From the NCBI GenBank assembly GCA_003213955.1, contig QCMG01000014.1, forward strand, positions 1 through 37,733: a stretch of 37,733 nt of DNA. Direction: 5' to 3'. The notes under the pieces were generated by a model. It was not told the origin of the DNA. It was given only the letters and a program-made list of their open reading frames with translations, and did no database searches. The position numbers were made by a program, and so were the translations under genes. Positions 1 to 6,731 of this stretch are shown one piece after another; position 1 is the stretch's first letter, and each line of letters begins with the position of its first letter. The DNA is from Prochlorococcus sp. AG-418-M08. Lineage in GTDB: Bacteria; Cyanobacteriota; Cyanobacteriia; PCC-6307; Cyanobiaceae.

Positions 1-25
1 CCACTCAACACTAAATTTAGGTGTC

Positions 26-66
26 TTTATGACACTAGGTCGCAGGTTCGATTCCTGTAGCCCCGA
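26..66 (+). repeat. tRNA-Pro 3' remnant, copy 1
   Basis: The segment matches the anticodon-loop-to-3'-end part of the tRNA-Pro(UGG)-like repeat found at 1194 and 3637. The variable region AGGTC, T-arm GCAGG-TTCGATT-CCTGT and acceptor end GCCCCGA are recognisable. The anticodon loop reads TTTATGA and one base of the following stem is missing. Bases 1-25 contain no D-arm, so this is not an intact tRNA cut by the window edge. Bases 67-188 downstream hold no gene that I can see. Confidence 0.7.
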
Positions 67-188
67 TCAGTTATTGCAGTAGGTTTGGGGTATTGATTAA
101 TCGTCTTAATATAAGATTCGCCCCTCCAGTAGCCCCTCCTGATCTATAGCTTGCTATTACTTGCACCTATTGGGCTCCTTTTGCCCTT

Positions 189-317
189 CTAGTCATATAC
201 TTTCTCCTGGTCTAATATCTCCCTCTTATAACTCTCAGCAAGCTCATCATTATATCTGCACTCTTCAATTATTTTTACTATCTCGGAGATAGCTATAGTT
301 TTTCGATCTTGCATCAT
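189..317 (-). CDS. Small hypothetical protein (42 aa), paralogue of its upstream neighbour
   Basis: This short ORF begins with ATG ATG and encodes an acidic, helical-looking 42-residue protein. It is probably real because residues 12-39 resemble the N-terminal part of the neighbouring 89-aa product. Both carry the pattern E-(I/M)-x-K-x-I-x-E-x-x-Y-x-x-E-L-x-x-x-Y-x-R-E-x-L. It lies 13 nt downstream of that gene on the same strand, so the two are probably co-transcribed. No domain is recognised and the function is unknown. No clear Shine-Dalgarno sequence is visible. Confidence 0.5.
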   Translation of the reverse strand: MMQDRKTIAISEIVKIIEECRYNDELAESYKREILDQEKVYD

Positions 318-330
318 TTAATAGTTTTTT

Positions 331-600
331 TTAAGCAGCATCATATTCATCACGATCTTCAAGCTCTCTCATAAATCTTTTATCTAGTAAGTAGTTATCT
401 ATAAGCTCTGCTGCCATTACTATCTCAGCAGCAGGTTCTTGAAGATCTTTGTCTAATAAGTAATTGTCTATAAGCTCTAGATTGTTATTTTCTTTAATTT
501 GTTTATCGCTGTTTAATAGTTCTCTTATGTAGTTATATACAAGCTCTTGATCGTATCCACTTTCTCTAATTTCTTTCAACATTTCTTCTGGAATTTCCAT
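331..600 (-). CDS. Small acidic repeat protein (89 aa), hypothetical
   Basis: The product is cytoplasmic, acidic and predicted helical, with no membrane segment. It contains three repeats of the form E-L-(I/V)-x-N-Y-(L/I)-x-(D/E)-(K/L), starting at residues 19, 42 and 65, an exact 23-residue period. The second and third repeats share the identical decapeptide ELIDNYLLDK. The ATG at 600 is preferred over an in-frame TTG at 609, because AAGGGA lies about 9 nt before the ATG but directly abuts the TTG. The downstream 42-aa gene is a paralogue. The function is unknown; a helical-repeat binding protein is a guess. Confidence 0.6.
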   Translation of the reverse strand: MEIPEEMLKEIRESGYDQELVYNYIRELLNSDKQIKENNNLELIDNYLLDKDLQEPAAEIVMAAELIDNYLLDKRFMRELEDRDEYDAA

Positions 601-708
601 AATCGTCAATCCCTTAAAAACTTATCTATATCTATAAAAACGTATTTCAAATAAAAATCAAATATTATTTATAGAATTAATTAGAAGAAAAATAATCTTT
701 GATATTTA

Positions 709-1026
709 ATGTTGCGACTTCTTCCGTTACCAATTTTTATTTGCTTTTATCTATTCTCTTGGTGGAGATGTAAAAAAAATATTATCGCTAGTGATAAGCA
801 ACTAAAACCTTGCATTGATTGGGCAAATATAAAAAATTTATCTCTCCCACCAAAACCTTCATTTGTCGAGTTTTATTTTGTTTATGTTTCTTCTTTTTTT
901 AAATTTCCTTTTGGGTTAATTATTCAACAACTACCTTTCGCAAAGAAAGTAAGATATTACGAAAGAGAAATGAAATTAATATTTGATAAATGGAATTTAG
1001 AAAAAATTAAAAAAATAATTAACTAA
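709..1026 (+). CDS. Small hypothetical membrane protein (105 aa)
   Basis: The ORF starts with ATG and encodes a hydrophobic N-terminus (about residues 3-19, ending in SWWRCKK) followed by a basic and aromatic-rich region. A second hydrophobic stretch lies at about residues 52-75. The C-terminus is strongly basic. No conserved domain is recognised. It is divergent from the repeat-protein pair at 189-600 and lies in the same interval between two tRNA-Pro remnants. It could be a spurious A+T-rich ORF, but its length and the lack of a competing ORF favour a gene. The following 1027-1452 holds only the remnant at 1194 and a tandem repeat at 1321. Confidence 0.45.
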   Translation: MLRLLPLPIFICFYLFSWWRCKKNIIASDKQLKPCIDWANIKNLSLPPKPSFVEFYFVYVSSFFKFPFGLIIQQLPFAKKVRYYEREMKLIFDKWNLEKIKKIIN

Positions 1027-1193
1027 ATATCTATCAAATCAAAAGAGCCCCTCAGAGAGCCACTCCCGACTGATATCATGCTATTTCAAACAAAATCAGT
1101 GCTAATTTTTCTGTCTCAAAAATGATTAACTATTAGATATTTTATCAGTAATATCAATAGTTCTTAGAAATCTCTTAAAAACATCTCTAGTAT

Positions 1194-1237
1194 TTTGGGA
1201 GCACTAGGTCGCAGGTTCGAATCCTGTCGCCCCGACT
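1194..1237 (+). repeat. tRNA-Pro(UGG) 3' remnant, copy 2 (best preserved)
   Basis: The copy runs from the anticodon loop TTTGGGA (anticodon TGG) through the 3' anticodon stem GCACT, variable AGGTC, T-arm GCAGG-TTCGAAT-CCTGT and acceptor CGCCCCG with discriminator A. All these parts are unmutated. The 5' half (acceptor, D-arm, 5' anticodon stem) is absent upstream, so it cannot make a tRNA. A T-rich motif ending in TTTATTGC follows about 53 nt downstream and recurs after other copies. Loss of the 5' half with a clean 3' half is typical of tRNA-targeted integration scars. Confidence 0.9.
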
Positions 1238-1320
1238 TTTTCAAAACCAAGTTATGCTGGCGAGTTTACCAAATCACTTTTTTATTGCTGATACTCTCAA
1301 ATTGAGGAAGTGGCACTCGT

Positions 1321-1360
1321 TTGATCTACTTCGATCTACTTCGATCTACTTCGATCTATT
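1321..1360 (+). repeat. Four tandem 10-bp repeats (TCGATCTACT)
   Basis: Four head-to-tail copies of T(C/T)GATCTA(C/T)T fill exactly 40 bp. The two central copies are identical and the outer two differ at single positions. The array lies about 85 nt after remnant copy 2 and 93 nt downstream of the end of the minus-strand OGT-like gene. A weaker version (TTGATCTTCATTGATCTG) follows remnant copy 6 near 6674, suggesting it belongs to the repeated boundary unit. Confidence 0.8.
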
Positions 1361-1452
1361 TTATACTTATAAACCGATATGGATATATAAATAATACTTA
1401 CAGATATTTTTAAATCTAATATGGGTTACATCATTATCAAATGGATTTAGAA

Positions 1453-3336
1453 CTATAAATTCCTGACCAATTTAATATATATATTTTCAAGATTTTCTGT
1501 AAATTCTTTTGTATCAAATAAGGAGGACTTGGTTCTACTTTGTTTTAAACGATATTTCAAATCCTTTAAATATTTGCTGTTGGTTGCAATACTGTATGCC
1601 TTCTCTTCATATTCAACATCATCTTTAACTATAAGTTCTTCCAAGCTTAAGGAAGTCAAAAGACTAGAACAGACTCTTGCCGAAAAACTTTTTCCTTGTT
1701 TAGTTATTATAGGTACTCCTGACCAAAGAGCATCTGAAGCTGTGGTGTGCGCATTATAGTTAAAAGTATCAAGAAAAAGATCAGCACATTTTATTCTTGA
1801 TAAATGATCTTCATTGCTAACTCTGTCCGCAAAAATAATTCTTGAACTTTCTACACCCCTCTTTTCTGATTCTTTTTTTAGATTAATCGCAGAATAATTA
1901 TTAGATTTATATAGCCATAAGACACTATTTTTAATTTTCTTTAATAAGCTCATCCAAATATCAAACTCGTTTGACGTAATTTTATTATTTGCATTGAAAC
2001 AGGCAAAAACAAACGCATTTTCTGGCAACCCAAGCTGAGTTTTCCTAATTTCTTTCTTAGACGTTTTCCTATTAGTATCATTACATTGATAACAATTAGG
2101 CATATGAATCACTTTTTCGCTATAAAATTTTTTGAATTTATCAGGGATAATAACTTTGTCAGCAATTAAATAATCTATACAGTCAGCTCCTGTAGATCCC
2201 GGATACCCCAAGTATGAAATTTGAATAGGAGCAACTCTCAAAGAAAAAATTGAAAGCCTCATATTTTTTGTATATCCCATAAGATCAACTGCAATATCTA
2301 AAGTATCTTGTCGTGCGATGCGAGCTGCATTTTCGTCAGAAAGGTCTGATATATTTCTAAAAACATTTACATTCTTTTTTAATTCATCTGTTAATTCATC
2401 TTCTTTTGAGTTTATTGAATAAATATAAATATCAAATTGTTCTTTATTATGTAACTCGAATAATCCTTTTATGAGATACATCACTGCATGTTTTCGGAAA
2501 TCTGCAGAAAAATAACCTACTCTAATTTTCTTTTTTGGGGTGTATGAAATACTTTGTGAAGCCCTTTTATATTTTCTTTCAAAAAACTGTTTAGCTCTTT
2601 TTAAATGATTACTAGGGTTATCCTCCAAAGGCAAAAGCTCAAAAGGACAAATCTCTTGATCCAAAGTGTCAACTTTATTTAAAGTATCTTGGATATACTT
2701 AGGTTCAGACCAATCACAAGCAAATGATTTACATGTCAAAAGACTTATTTTTAAATGAGCAATTTGGGGCTGTAATTTAATTGCCTTTTTATAGACCTCA
2801 ATTGCATCTAAGTATCTGTTTGTTTTTTGATACAGTCCACCCAAATTTGATAATGCTTTGTAGTTTTTAGTATTTAATTTTATTCCTTTTTCATAGAGCT
2901 CAATAGCCCTAATAAAATTGAATAAATCTTCTTCAAACTTCGCATAATTAAAAATTAGTAACTCTGATTTAGGATTATTATTTATAGCCTCATCAAGTAT
3001 TAACCTTGCTTCTTTTATATCCCTCAATGAAAGATAAGAATTTACCATTCCAAAAAGCAATTTAAGATTATTTTCTTTACTCAGTGATTTTGCCTTAGTA
3101 AGATATTTAATTGCCTCTTTATGATTCTTTTCACTTATTTCAATAAATCCTAAATTGAAAAAAATTTCATAACTTTGATAACCACTTTTTAAAAGCTTTA
3201 AGTATAAATTTTTAGCTTCTTGGGTTTTTTTATTTTTTAAAAGATCTTGAGCATGTTTTTCATCATTAAAGAATTTTAAATATCTGGTATCTTTTAAAAT
3301 CTTTTTTTTAGGTGCACTACCAAAACCCTTCTGCAT
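1453..3336 (-). CDS. TPR-containing O-GlcNAc transferase / SPINDLY-like glycosyltransferase (GT41)
   Basis: This is probably a cytoplasmic glycosyltransferase that adds a sugar from a nucleotide sugar to protein Ser/Thr. Residues about 50-195 are TPR helices (for example NLGGLYQKTNRYLDAIEVYKK). The catalytic GT41 region follows: GYFSADFRKH at 274-283, with the His expected as an active-site residue; QISYLGYPGSTG at 372-383; FNANNKIT at 447-454, whose Lys matches the UDP-binding Lys of OGT; and NAHTTASDALWSG at 528-540. At 627 aa it is a compact but complete bacterial member. The ATG start is clear. It is the only gene between remnants at 1194 and 3481/3637, so it looks like a single-gene cargo. 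Acceptor and sugar donor cannot be read from sequence; GDP-fucose, as in plant SPINDLY, is possible. Confidence 0.9.
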   Translation of the reverse strand: MQKGFGSAPKKKILKDTRYLKFFNDEKHAQDLLKNKKTQEAKNLYLKLLKSGYQSYEIFFNLGFIEISEKNHKEAIKYLTKAKSLSKENNLKLLFGMVNSYLSLRDIKEARLILDEAINNNPKSELLIFNYAKFEEDLFNFIRAIELYEKGIKLNTKNYKALSNLGGLYQKTNRYLDAIEVYKKAIKLQPQIAHLKISLLTCKSFACDWSEPKYIQDTLNKVDTLDQEICPFELLPLEDNPSNHLKRAKQFFERKYKRASQSISYTPKKKIRVGYFSADFRKHAVMYLIKGLFELHNKEQFDIYIYSINSKEDELTDELKKNVNVFRNISDLSDENAARIARQDTLDIAVDLMGYTKNMRLSIFSLRVAPIQISYLGYPGSTGADCIDYLIADKVIIPDKFKKFYSEKVIHMPNCYQCNDTNRKTSKKEIRKTQLGLPENAFVFACFNANNKITSNEFDIWMSLLKKIKNSVLWLYKSNNYSAINLKKESEKRGVESSRIIFADRVSNEDHLSRIKCADLFLDTFNYNAHTTASDALWSGVPIITKQGKSFSARVCSSLLTSLSLEELIVKDDVEYEEKAYSIATNSKYLKDLKYRLKQSRTKSSLFDTKEFTENLENIYIKLVRNL

Positions 3337-3480
3337 TATTTTTATTTATACAATAATCTTTAATTATTAGATGTATTTTCCATTAAGTCGATACCAATCA
3401 AAAGTTTTTTAAAGTAACTTATATATTTTTAAAAATATTAAATTTTTGGATCATATTTTTAGCGATCTCCTTGGCATTAG

Positions 3481-3491
3481 GCACTAGGTCG
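3481..3491 (+). repeat. Truncated tRNA-Pro remnant, copy 3
   Basis: Only GCACTAGGTCG, the anticodon-stem to variable-loop segment, is preserved, and the match ends abruptly. It lies 156 nt before copy 4 in the same orientation. At 11 nt it would be weak alone; its position in the series supports it. The rest of 3337-3894 holds copy 4 and no gene that I can support. Confidence 0.5.
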
Positions 3492-3636
3492 TTAATAGAG
3501 GCTCTTAGCTAATGTACATAGTATATAGTGATATATGCTTTGTGCTAGTTTGAGACTCAATCCCATTAGCTACATTTACCTCTAACCTAATTATAGTAAG
3601 GAATAAATTAAATTTTTCATTTGATATATCGATTGT

Positions 3637-3680
3637 TTTAGGAGCACTAGGTCGCAGGTTCGAGTCCTGTCGCCCCGACT
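3637..3680 (+). repeat. tRNA-Pro 3' remnant, copy 4
   Basis: This copy is nearly identical to copy 2: loop TTTAGGA (one change), stem GCACT, variable AGGTC, T-arm GCAGG-TTCGAGT-CCTGT (one change), acceptor CGCCCCG and discriminator A. It is followed by CTCTAATAAT, which also follows copy 6, and by TTTTATTGC about 50 nt downstream. The 5' tRNA half is missing. Confidence 0.9.
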
Positions 3681-3894
3681 CTAATAATCTAAGTCATAGA
3701 GAAATGTCACAGTCTTTCATTTTTATTGCGAAAAACTAACACAGTAATTGCCGTCAAAATAATTTCAAAAATTAATTAGTAAAGTACTTTTTAACGACAC
3801 CGCAAAAAATAAAACTGCTATTTATGGTTTAATTCCTCATCAATGGCCTCAAGAATAATTGCTATCCTTATTAACAGATGGTAATAAAGTACTA

Positions 3895-4044
3895 ATGAAA
3901 GAACTAGAAGAAAATACGATTGAACAAATTAGAACTCTCCTTAATTATTTGGAGCAAACAGATCTATTAAAAAATAAGGAAATTCTTAGGTGTCTAGATG
4001 TAATAGCTAGGGAGTATGGAGGAGAAGTAGTAGATAAAAATTAA
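3895..4044 (+). CDS. Small conserved-looking protein (49 aa), paralogue of the gene at 7472-7624
   Basis: The product is 49 residues and helical. It aligns with the 50-aa product encoded at 7472-7624: both have a TxxQI core, an L-x-Y-x-(E/Q)-Q-T segment, a K-x-KE motif and a terminal A-R-(E/K)-Y-G-G-(E/K)-V-V. That similarity supports an ATG start at 3895 rather than an in-frame TTG at 3859. The stop codon directly abuts the next gene's ATG (TAA-ATG), suggesting translational coupling. The function is unknown. Confidence 0.65.
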   Translation: MKELEENTIEQIRTLLNYLEQTDLLKNKEILRCLDVIAREYGGEVVDKN

Positions 4045-4236
4045 ATGGCTAATCCAGACCAAAAAACAATATTTCTAGAGCAAGCTTATGACGAACTTAA
4101 ATCAATTTGCTCTAAATTCCAAGACGAATCTGGAGCTACAGATATGGAAGTAAAAACTCTACTAAGAGAACTTGCTAGGGTTTGGGGGGAAGATATTGAT
4201 AACGATAACGATTACGACATAGATTGGGAAGTTTAA
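4045..4236 (+). CDS. Small acidic protein (63 aa), NPDQ family
   Basis: The product begins MANPDQKTIFLEQA and ends in an acidic Asp/Asn tract (DNDNDYDIDWEV). It starts immediately after the stop of the 49-aa gene, so the two form a tight pair. A frameshifted relative with the same NPDQKTI(F/L)(L/I)EQA opening and an (L/I)xxELRxE(L/I)AxxW core lies at 20313-20487. This shows it is a multicopy family. There is no membrane segment and the function is unknown. A run of mixed A and T follows the stop. Confidence 0.7.
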   Translation: MANPDQKTIFLEQAYDELKSICSKFQDESGATDMEVKTLLRELARVWGEDIDNDNDYDIDWEV

Positions 4237-4485
4237 ACTTTTTTGCACAATTAGCTCTTTTCATTACTTTCTCAAAATATTATTTTTTATTGGTAAATCA
4301 GAAATAAAAAAAGAGCAAAAACAAACCTATTTTTGCAAAAAAAGAGATAATTTTTCTAAAAATTTTTTTATGGAAAAATAAAAAATTTATATTATTTGAT
4401 AGAGACAGATCAAGAATTAAAGTTTTTGAACCGTTCGAATATACTTCCAAGCCTTCCCTATCTAATGATCTAATGATGATTTCTT

Positions 4486-4593
4486 ATGGTTGCGTTTAAT
4501 AAGAGTTCAAGTAAACCAATAATAAAAGGTAGCAGAGTAGAGACTATAGAAAATGCGCGAAAAGAATATAAACAGCTTCTTGAAGAAGGTTGA
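4486..4593 (+). CDS. Small hypothetical protein (35 aa), possibly truncated by a stop codon
   Basis: This short basic ORF reads MVAFNKSSSKPIIKG, then a helix-like ENARKEYKQLLEEG, then TGA. The pattern A-R-x-x-x-x-x-L-x-x-x-G is often followed by Trp in small marine-picocyanobacterial proteins. Here TGA sits exactly where TGG would be, and the frame continues RRSNIF before the next stop. It may be intact, or the remnant of a slightly longer gene. The preceding 4237-4485 contains only A+T-rich sequence. Confidence 0.35.
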   Translation: MVAFNKSSSKPIIKGSRVETIENARKEYKQLLEEG

Positions 4594-4622
4594 AGGAGAT
4601 CCAATATTTTTAGGAGTTATTT

Positions 4623-4850
4623 TTAAGGATAAAAGTCCACTTTCCAACGCATTACACAATAATTCAAAGGATTATATCCATTGCAATTCCAGAATTTAAA
4701 TATTTTTATAGCGAAATGGTGGAAAGCAGAATCATTGAAAAATGCCCAGCTAAAATAAATAGCAAATGCAGTTACAACGAACGCAGCATATTGAAGCCAA
4801 TGCTTTCCAGACTTATCAACACCATTTTTATCAAAATTAGTATTACTCAT
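4623..4850 (-). CDS. Small single-TM protein (75 aa), HWLQYAAF family
   Basis: A short polar N-terminus (MSNTNFDKNGVDKSGK) precedes one membrane span at about residues 17-38, starting HWLQYAAF. A Cys-containing tail (NCNGYN) follows. The gene at 20108-20302 encodes a close paralogue with the same N-terminus, span and a DCSGFN tail. Its ATG sits directly after the stop of the upstream hli gene (TAA-ATG), which suggests coupled expression with that chlorophyll-binding protein in the thylakoid membrane. The C-terminal 15 or so residues have no counterpart in the paralogue. The function is unknown. Confidence 0.75.
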   Translation of the reverse strand: MSNTNFDKNGVDKSGKHWLQYAAFVVTAFAIYFSWAFFNDSAFHHFAIKIFKFWNCNGYNPLNYCVMRWKVDFYP

Positions 4851-5105
4851 TTAAAGGATTGGATATGCTATCCATCCAAATAAGGAGTAGTTAATAATGA
4901 CAGCCATGAAGCCTATCATTGCAAGCCTTCCATTTGTTCTTTCAGCAATATACCAATATGTATTTGGCCATTCAAATTTAGAAGTATTGGGTATTTGATC
5001 TTCTGAAACTGGTATCTCTTTAGAAATATTGTCCTGATCAAGATAATAATTACTATCTGGGAAATAGCTTTCGCTTCGAATATTGTCTTCTTTCTTTTCA
5101 ATCAT
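4851..5105 (-). CDS. High light-inducible chlorophyll a/b-binding-like protein (Hli)
   Basis: Hli proteins are single-helix LHC relatives in thylakoids that bind chlorophyll and carotenoid and protect photosystems under excess light. The signature AERTNGRLAMIGFMAVI lies in the last third, followed by LFGWIA at the C-terminus. The N-terminal half is long and acidic. Translation from the ATG at 5105 gives 84 aa. An in-frame ATG at 5189 would add 28 hydrophobic and basic residues unlike Hli proteins, so I reject it. It abuts the single-TM gene downstream. It lies between remnants at 3637 and 5320, so this hli is probably island cargo. Confidence 0.88.
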   Translation of the reverse strand: MIEKKEDNIRSESYFPDSNYYLDQDNISKEIPVSEDQIPNTSKFEWPNTYWYIAERTNGRLAMIGFMAVIINYSLFGWIAYPIL

Positions 5106-5319
5106 TTTTTTTAGGAATTTGAATATTACATGCATTTTAAAAAGTAAAAAGGCTAAATAGGTTAAAAAAAAATTTATTTCATCAATCATTAATTAGATAA
5201 TTATTTTTTATTGCCGTCAAAGCTCTCAAATCTATAATGGTTCAAACTGACAAATCAGGAAATACTTTTCAAAAGGATATTTTTTCTAGACATAGTGCCC
5301 TATGATATTTCTTAAGTGC

Positions 5320-5363
5320 TTTAGTAGCATTGGGTAGCGGGTTAAAATTTTGTCGCCCCGACT
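5320..5363 (+). repeat. tRNA-Pro 3' remnant, copy 5 (degraded)
   Basis: The segment aligns without gaps to copy 4 with about 35 of 44 matches. TGTCGCCCCGACT is perfect, while the T-loop reads TTAAAAT. AGTGC just upstream matches the 5' anticodon stem, so this copy extends slightly further into the tRNA. TTTTTATTGC follows about 50 nt downstream, as after copies 2 and 4. Most changes are toward A or T. No gene is seen in the rest of 5190-5466. Confidence 0.8.
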
Positions 5364-5466
5364 TAATTAATTAATTCATATAAAAAGTTTCCTGACTATC
5401 ATTTTTATTGCTTTTACTTATAAGCACAAAGACGCCAACAAATCACAACAAATATATACAAGTTTT

Positions 5467-5856
5467 TCATTTCTCATAACCAGTTAATTCAGATAGATTC
5501 TTTAAGGTTTTTACCCCAATAATTATTTCTCCATTAATTTCCCAAGAGGGAAACCCCTCTATTTTTTTATCTATACATAACTGTGTCTGACTATTTTTCC
5601 CATCCCTAGCACACTCAACTACATTAAGTTCTTTATAAGCCTCCTTACCAAAAAGCTCACTTTGATCACGGCAATTTGGGCACCAATAGGCTGAATATTT
5701 AACTACCCCTTTCTTTTTAAGGTGCTTTGCAATTGCAATAGATTCATTTGTACTCTCCGAAGTAACTACAATTTCTTTAGGACCTTTTAAATGCCCACCA
5801 TTCACTGCACTAGAAAAAGTAAGACCAATTAATATTGGGAGAAGTAACCGTTTCAT
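5467..5856 (-). CDS. Secreted thioredoxin-fold protein related to the VKOR C-terminal domain
   Basis: The product has an N-terminal signal peptide (about residues 1-20, MKRLLLPILIGLTFSSAVNG) and a thioredoxin-like domain with WCPNC at 58-62. Two further Cys lie at about 82 and 93, and a FPSWEINGE segment carries the conserved cis-Pro region. The order KYSAYWCPNCRDQ, LFGKEA, ECARDG, GFPSWEING and LSELTGY closely matches the Trx domain fused to vitamin K epoxide reductase in cyanobacteria. Here the VKOR membrane domain is absent. A lumenal or periplasmic disulfide role is likely (inference). The ATG start is clear. It sits between remnant copies 5 and 6. Confidence 0.85.
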   Translation of the reverse strand: MKRLLLPILIGLTFSSAVNGGHLKGPKEIVVTSESTNESIAIAKHLKKKGVVKYSAYWCPNCRDQSELFGKEAYKELNVVECARDGKNSQTQLCIDKKIEGFPSWEINGEIIIGVKTLKNLSELTGYEK

Positions 5857-5926
5857 TTATTTACCAAGTAAACACTTAAATAATTTCCTTCTATTATATA
5901 GCTTTTCTCTTTTGGTTATCTAACTA

Positions 5927-6113
5927 TTAGTCTATTAATTCCCCATTGTTTGAAAGTTGATCAATTTCCTTCATTTCAATCTTTTCAACTGAGGTAGATA
6001 CTTTTTCAAAAGTGGCTAACAACCACCTTATCAAGTATTAAAGAAACAGATTAAGTATTAACAGCAGTTGGTAAAGCGATGACAGTTAATAGCGAGAGCT
6101 TTAACCCTATCAT
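5927..6113 (-). pseudogene. Decayed small secreted-protein gene
   Basis: An ATG at 6113 opens a signal-peptide-like sequence, MIGLKLSLLTVIALPTAVN. An in-frame TAA follows, then SVSLILDKVVVSHF, a TGA, and, after a frame change, EKIEMKEIDQ ending in TAA. Pieces in two frames that together resemble one small secreted protein indicate at least two stops and one frameshift. The intact family member is not in this window. It could also be two unrelated micro-ORFs. Confidence 0.5.
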
Positions 6114-6117
6114 TAAA

Positions 6118-6372
6118 CTATTTCATCTGAACTTTAGGTTCATAAACAGCACCATTGCATACTGCAACAGCAAGACTTTCTTTTGCTTCTTTATCCCAAC
6201 CTTTTAAATCAATTTCTTTTTCATTAATCCAACGTACTGTTTTATCAATACAACGATTCCAGTAACCAGCTTTTTTTGAAACTGGTATTAAAGAAATTGC
6301 AATTAAAACTATCGCAGCAGTTGATGTAATTACACAGTATTTGATGATTTTTGGACTTTTATTAGGTGACAT
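6118..6372 (-). CDS. Small membrane-anchored protein (84 aa), hypothetical
   Basis: The sequence starts MSPNKSPKIIKYC, followed by one membrane span at about residues 11-30. The soluble part carries GYWNRCIDKT and a second Cys near the C-terminus (AVCNGAV), possibly a disulfide pair on the far side of the membrane. An in-frame TTG at 6420 would add 16 residues, but the ATG at 6372 directly precedes the basic, membrane-inserting N-terminus. The 85-aa product at 19432 has the same plan (basic N-terminus, TM, then K-Y-x-N-x-C). No known domain. The adjoining 6373-6731 contains remnant copy 6 and no other gene. Confidence 0.7.
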   Translation of the reverse strand: MSPNKSPKIIKYCVITSTAAIVLIAISLIPVSKKAGYWNRCIDKTVRWINEKEIDLKGWDKEAKESLAVAVCNGAVYEPKVQMK

Positions 6373-6536
6373 ATAAAAAGAGAGGGCATACCCGTTAAGT
6401 TTAGATCGACTGTCAATCAAAAAAATTATGTAATTTATATTTCATCTAATAATTCTTTATTTGGACAAATTTGGCAACATCACCTAAGTGTTATCTATCA
6501 CTTGAAAAATATTGTCGCTTTATAGCTGTTAAGTGC

Positions 6537-6580
6537 TATTGGAGCACTAGGAGGCAGGTTCAAATTTTTATGCCCAGACT
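6537..6580 (+). repeat. tRNA-Pro 3' remnant, copy 6 (degraded)
   Basis: GGAGCACTAGG and GGCAGGTTC are preserved, and the 3' end is mutated to ATGCCCAGACT. About 33 of 44 positions match copy 4. The 5' anticodon stem AGTGC is present just upstream, preceded by TATAGCTGTTA, which may be a decayed D-arm. The same CTCTAATAAT as after copy 4 follows, then TTTATTAC at about the usual 50-nt offset. Confidence 0.8.
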
Positions 6581-6731
6581 CTAATAATTCAATATATATA
6601 GGTATCAAAACCTCCCTTCTTTATTACCTATTTGTCTCATTTTGCGTGAGGGTAACTGTAAGTCTAATTCATTTGATCTTCATTGATCTGGGTTTTGCCT
6701 ACTAGGTAGCTAACCAAGAGGAGATTTTTGA

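Noticed and set aside
1-70. Possible intact tRNA gene at the left edge
   Set aside because: The T-arm and acceptor 3' end look good, but bases 1-25 lack a D-arm and the anticodon stem has a missing base, so it is treated as a remnant.
1321-1360. CRISPR-like array
   Set aside because: Ten-bp contiguous tandem repeats without spacers; not CRISPR.
1529-1759. 76-aa + strand ORF inside the OGT-like gene
   Set aside because: It lies entirely in antisense to a clearly conserved catalytic domain and has no protein features.
4916-5101. 61-aa minus-strand ORF in another frame of the hli gene
   Set aside because: It overlaps the Hli signature in a different frame and has no features.
5106-5189. N-terminal extension of the hli gene from an upstream ATG
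   Set aside because: It would add 28 hydrophobic and basic residues not seen in Hli proteins; the ATG at 5105 gives a normal start.
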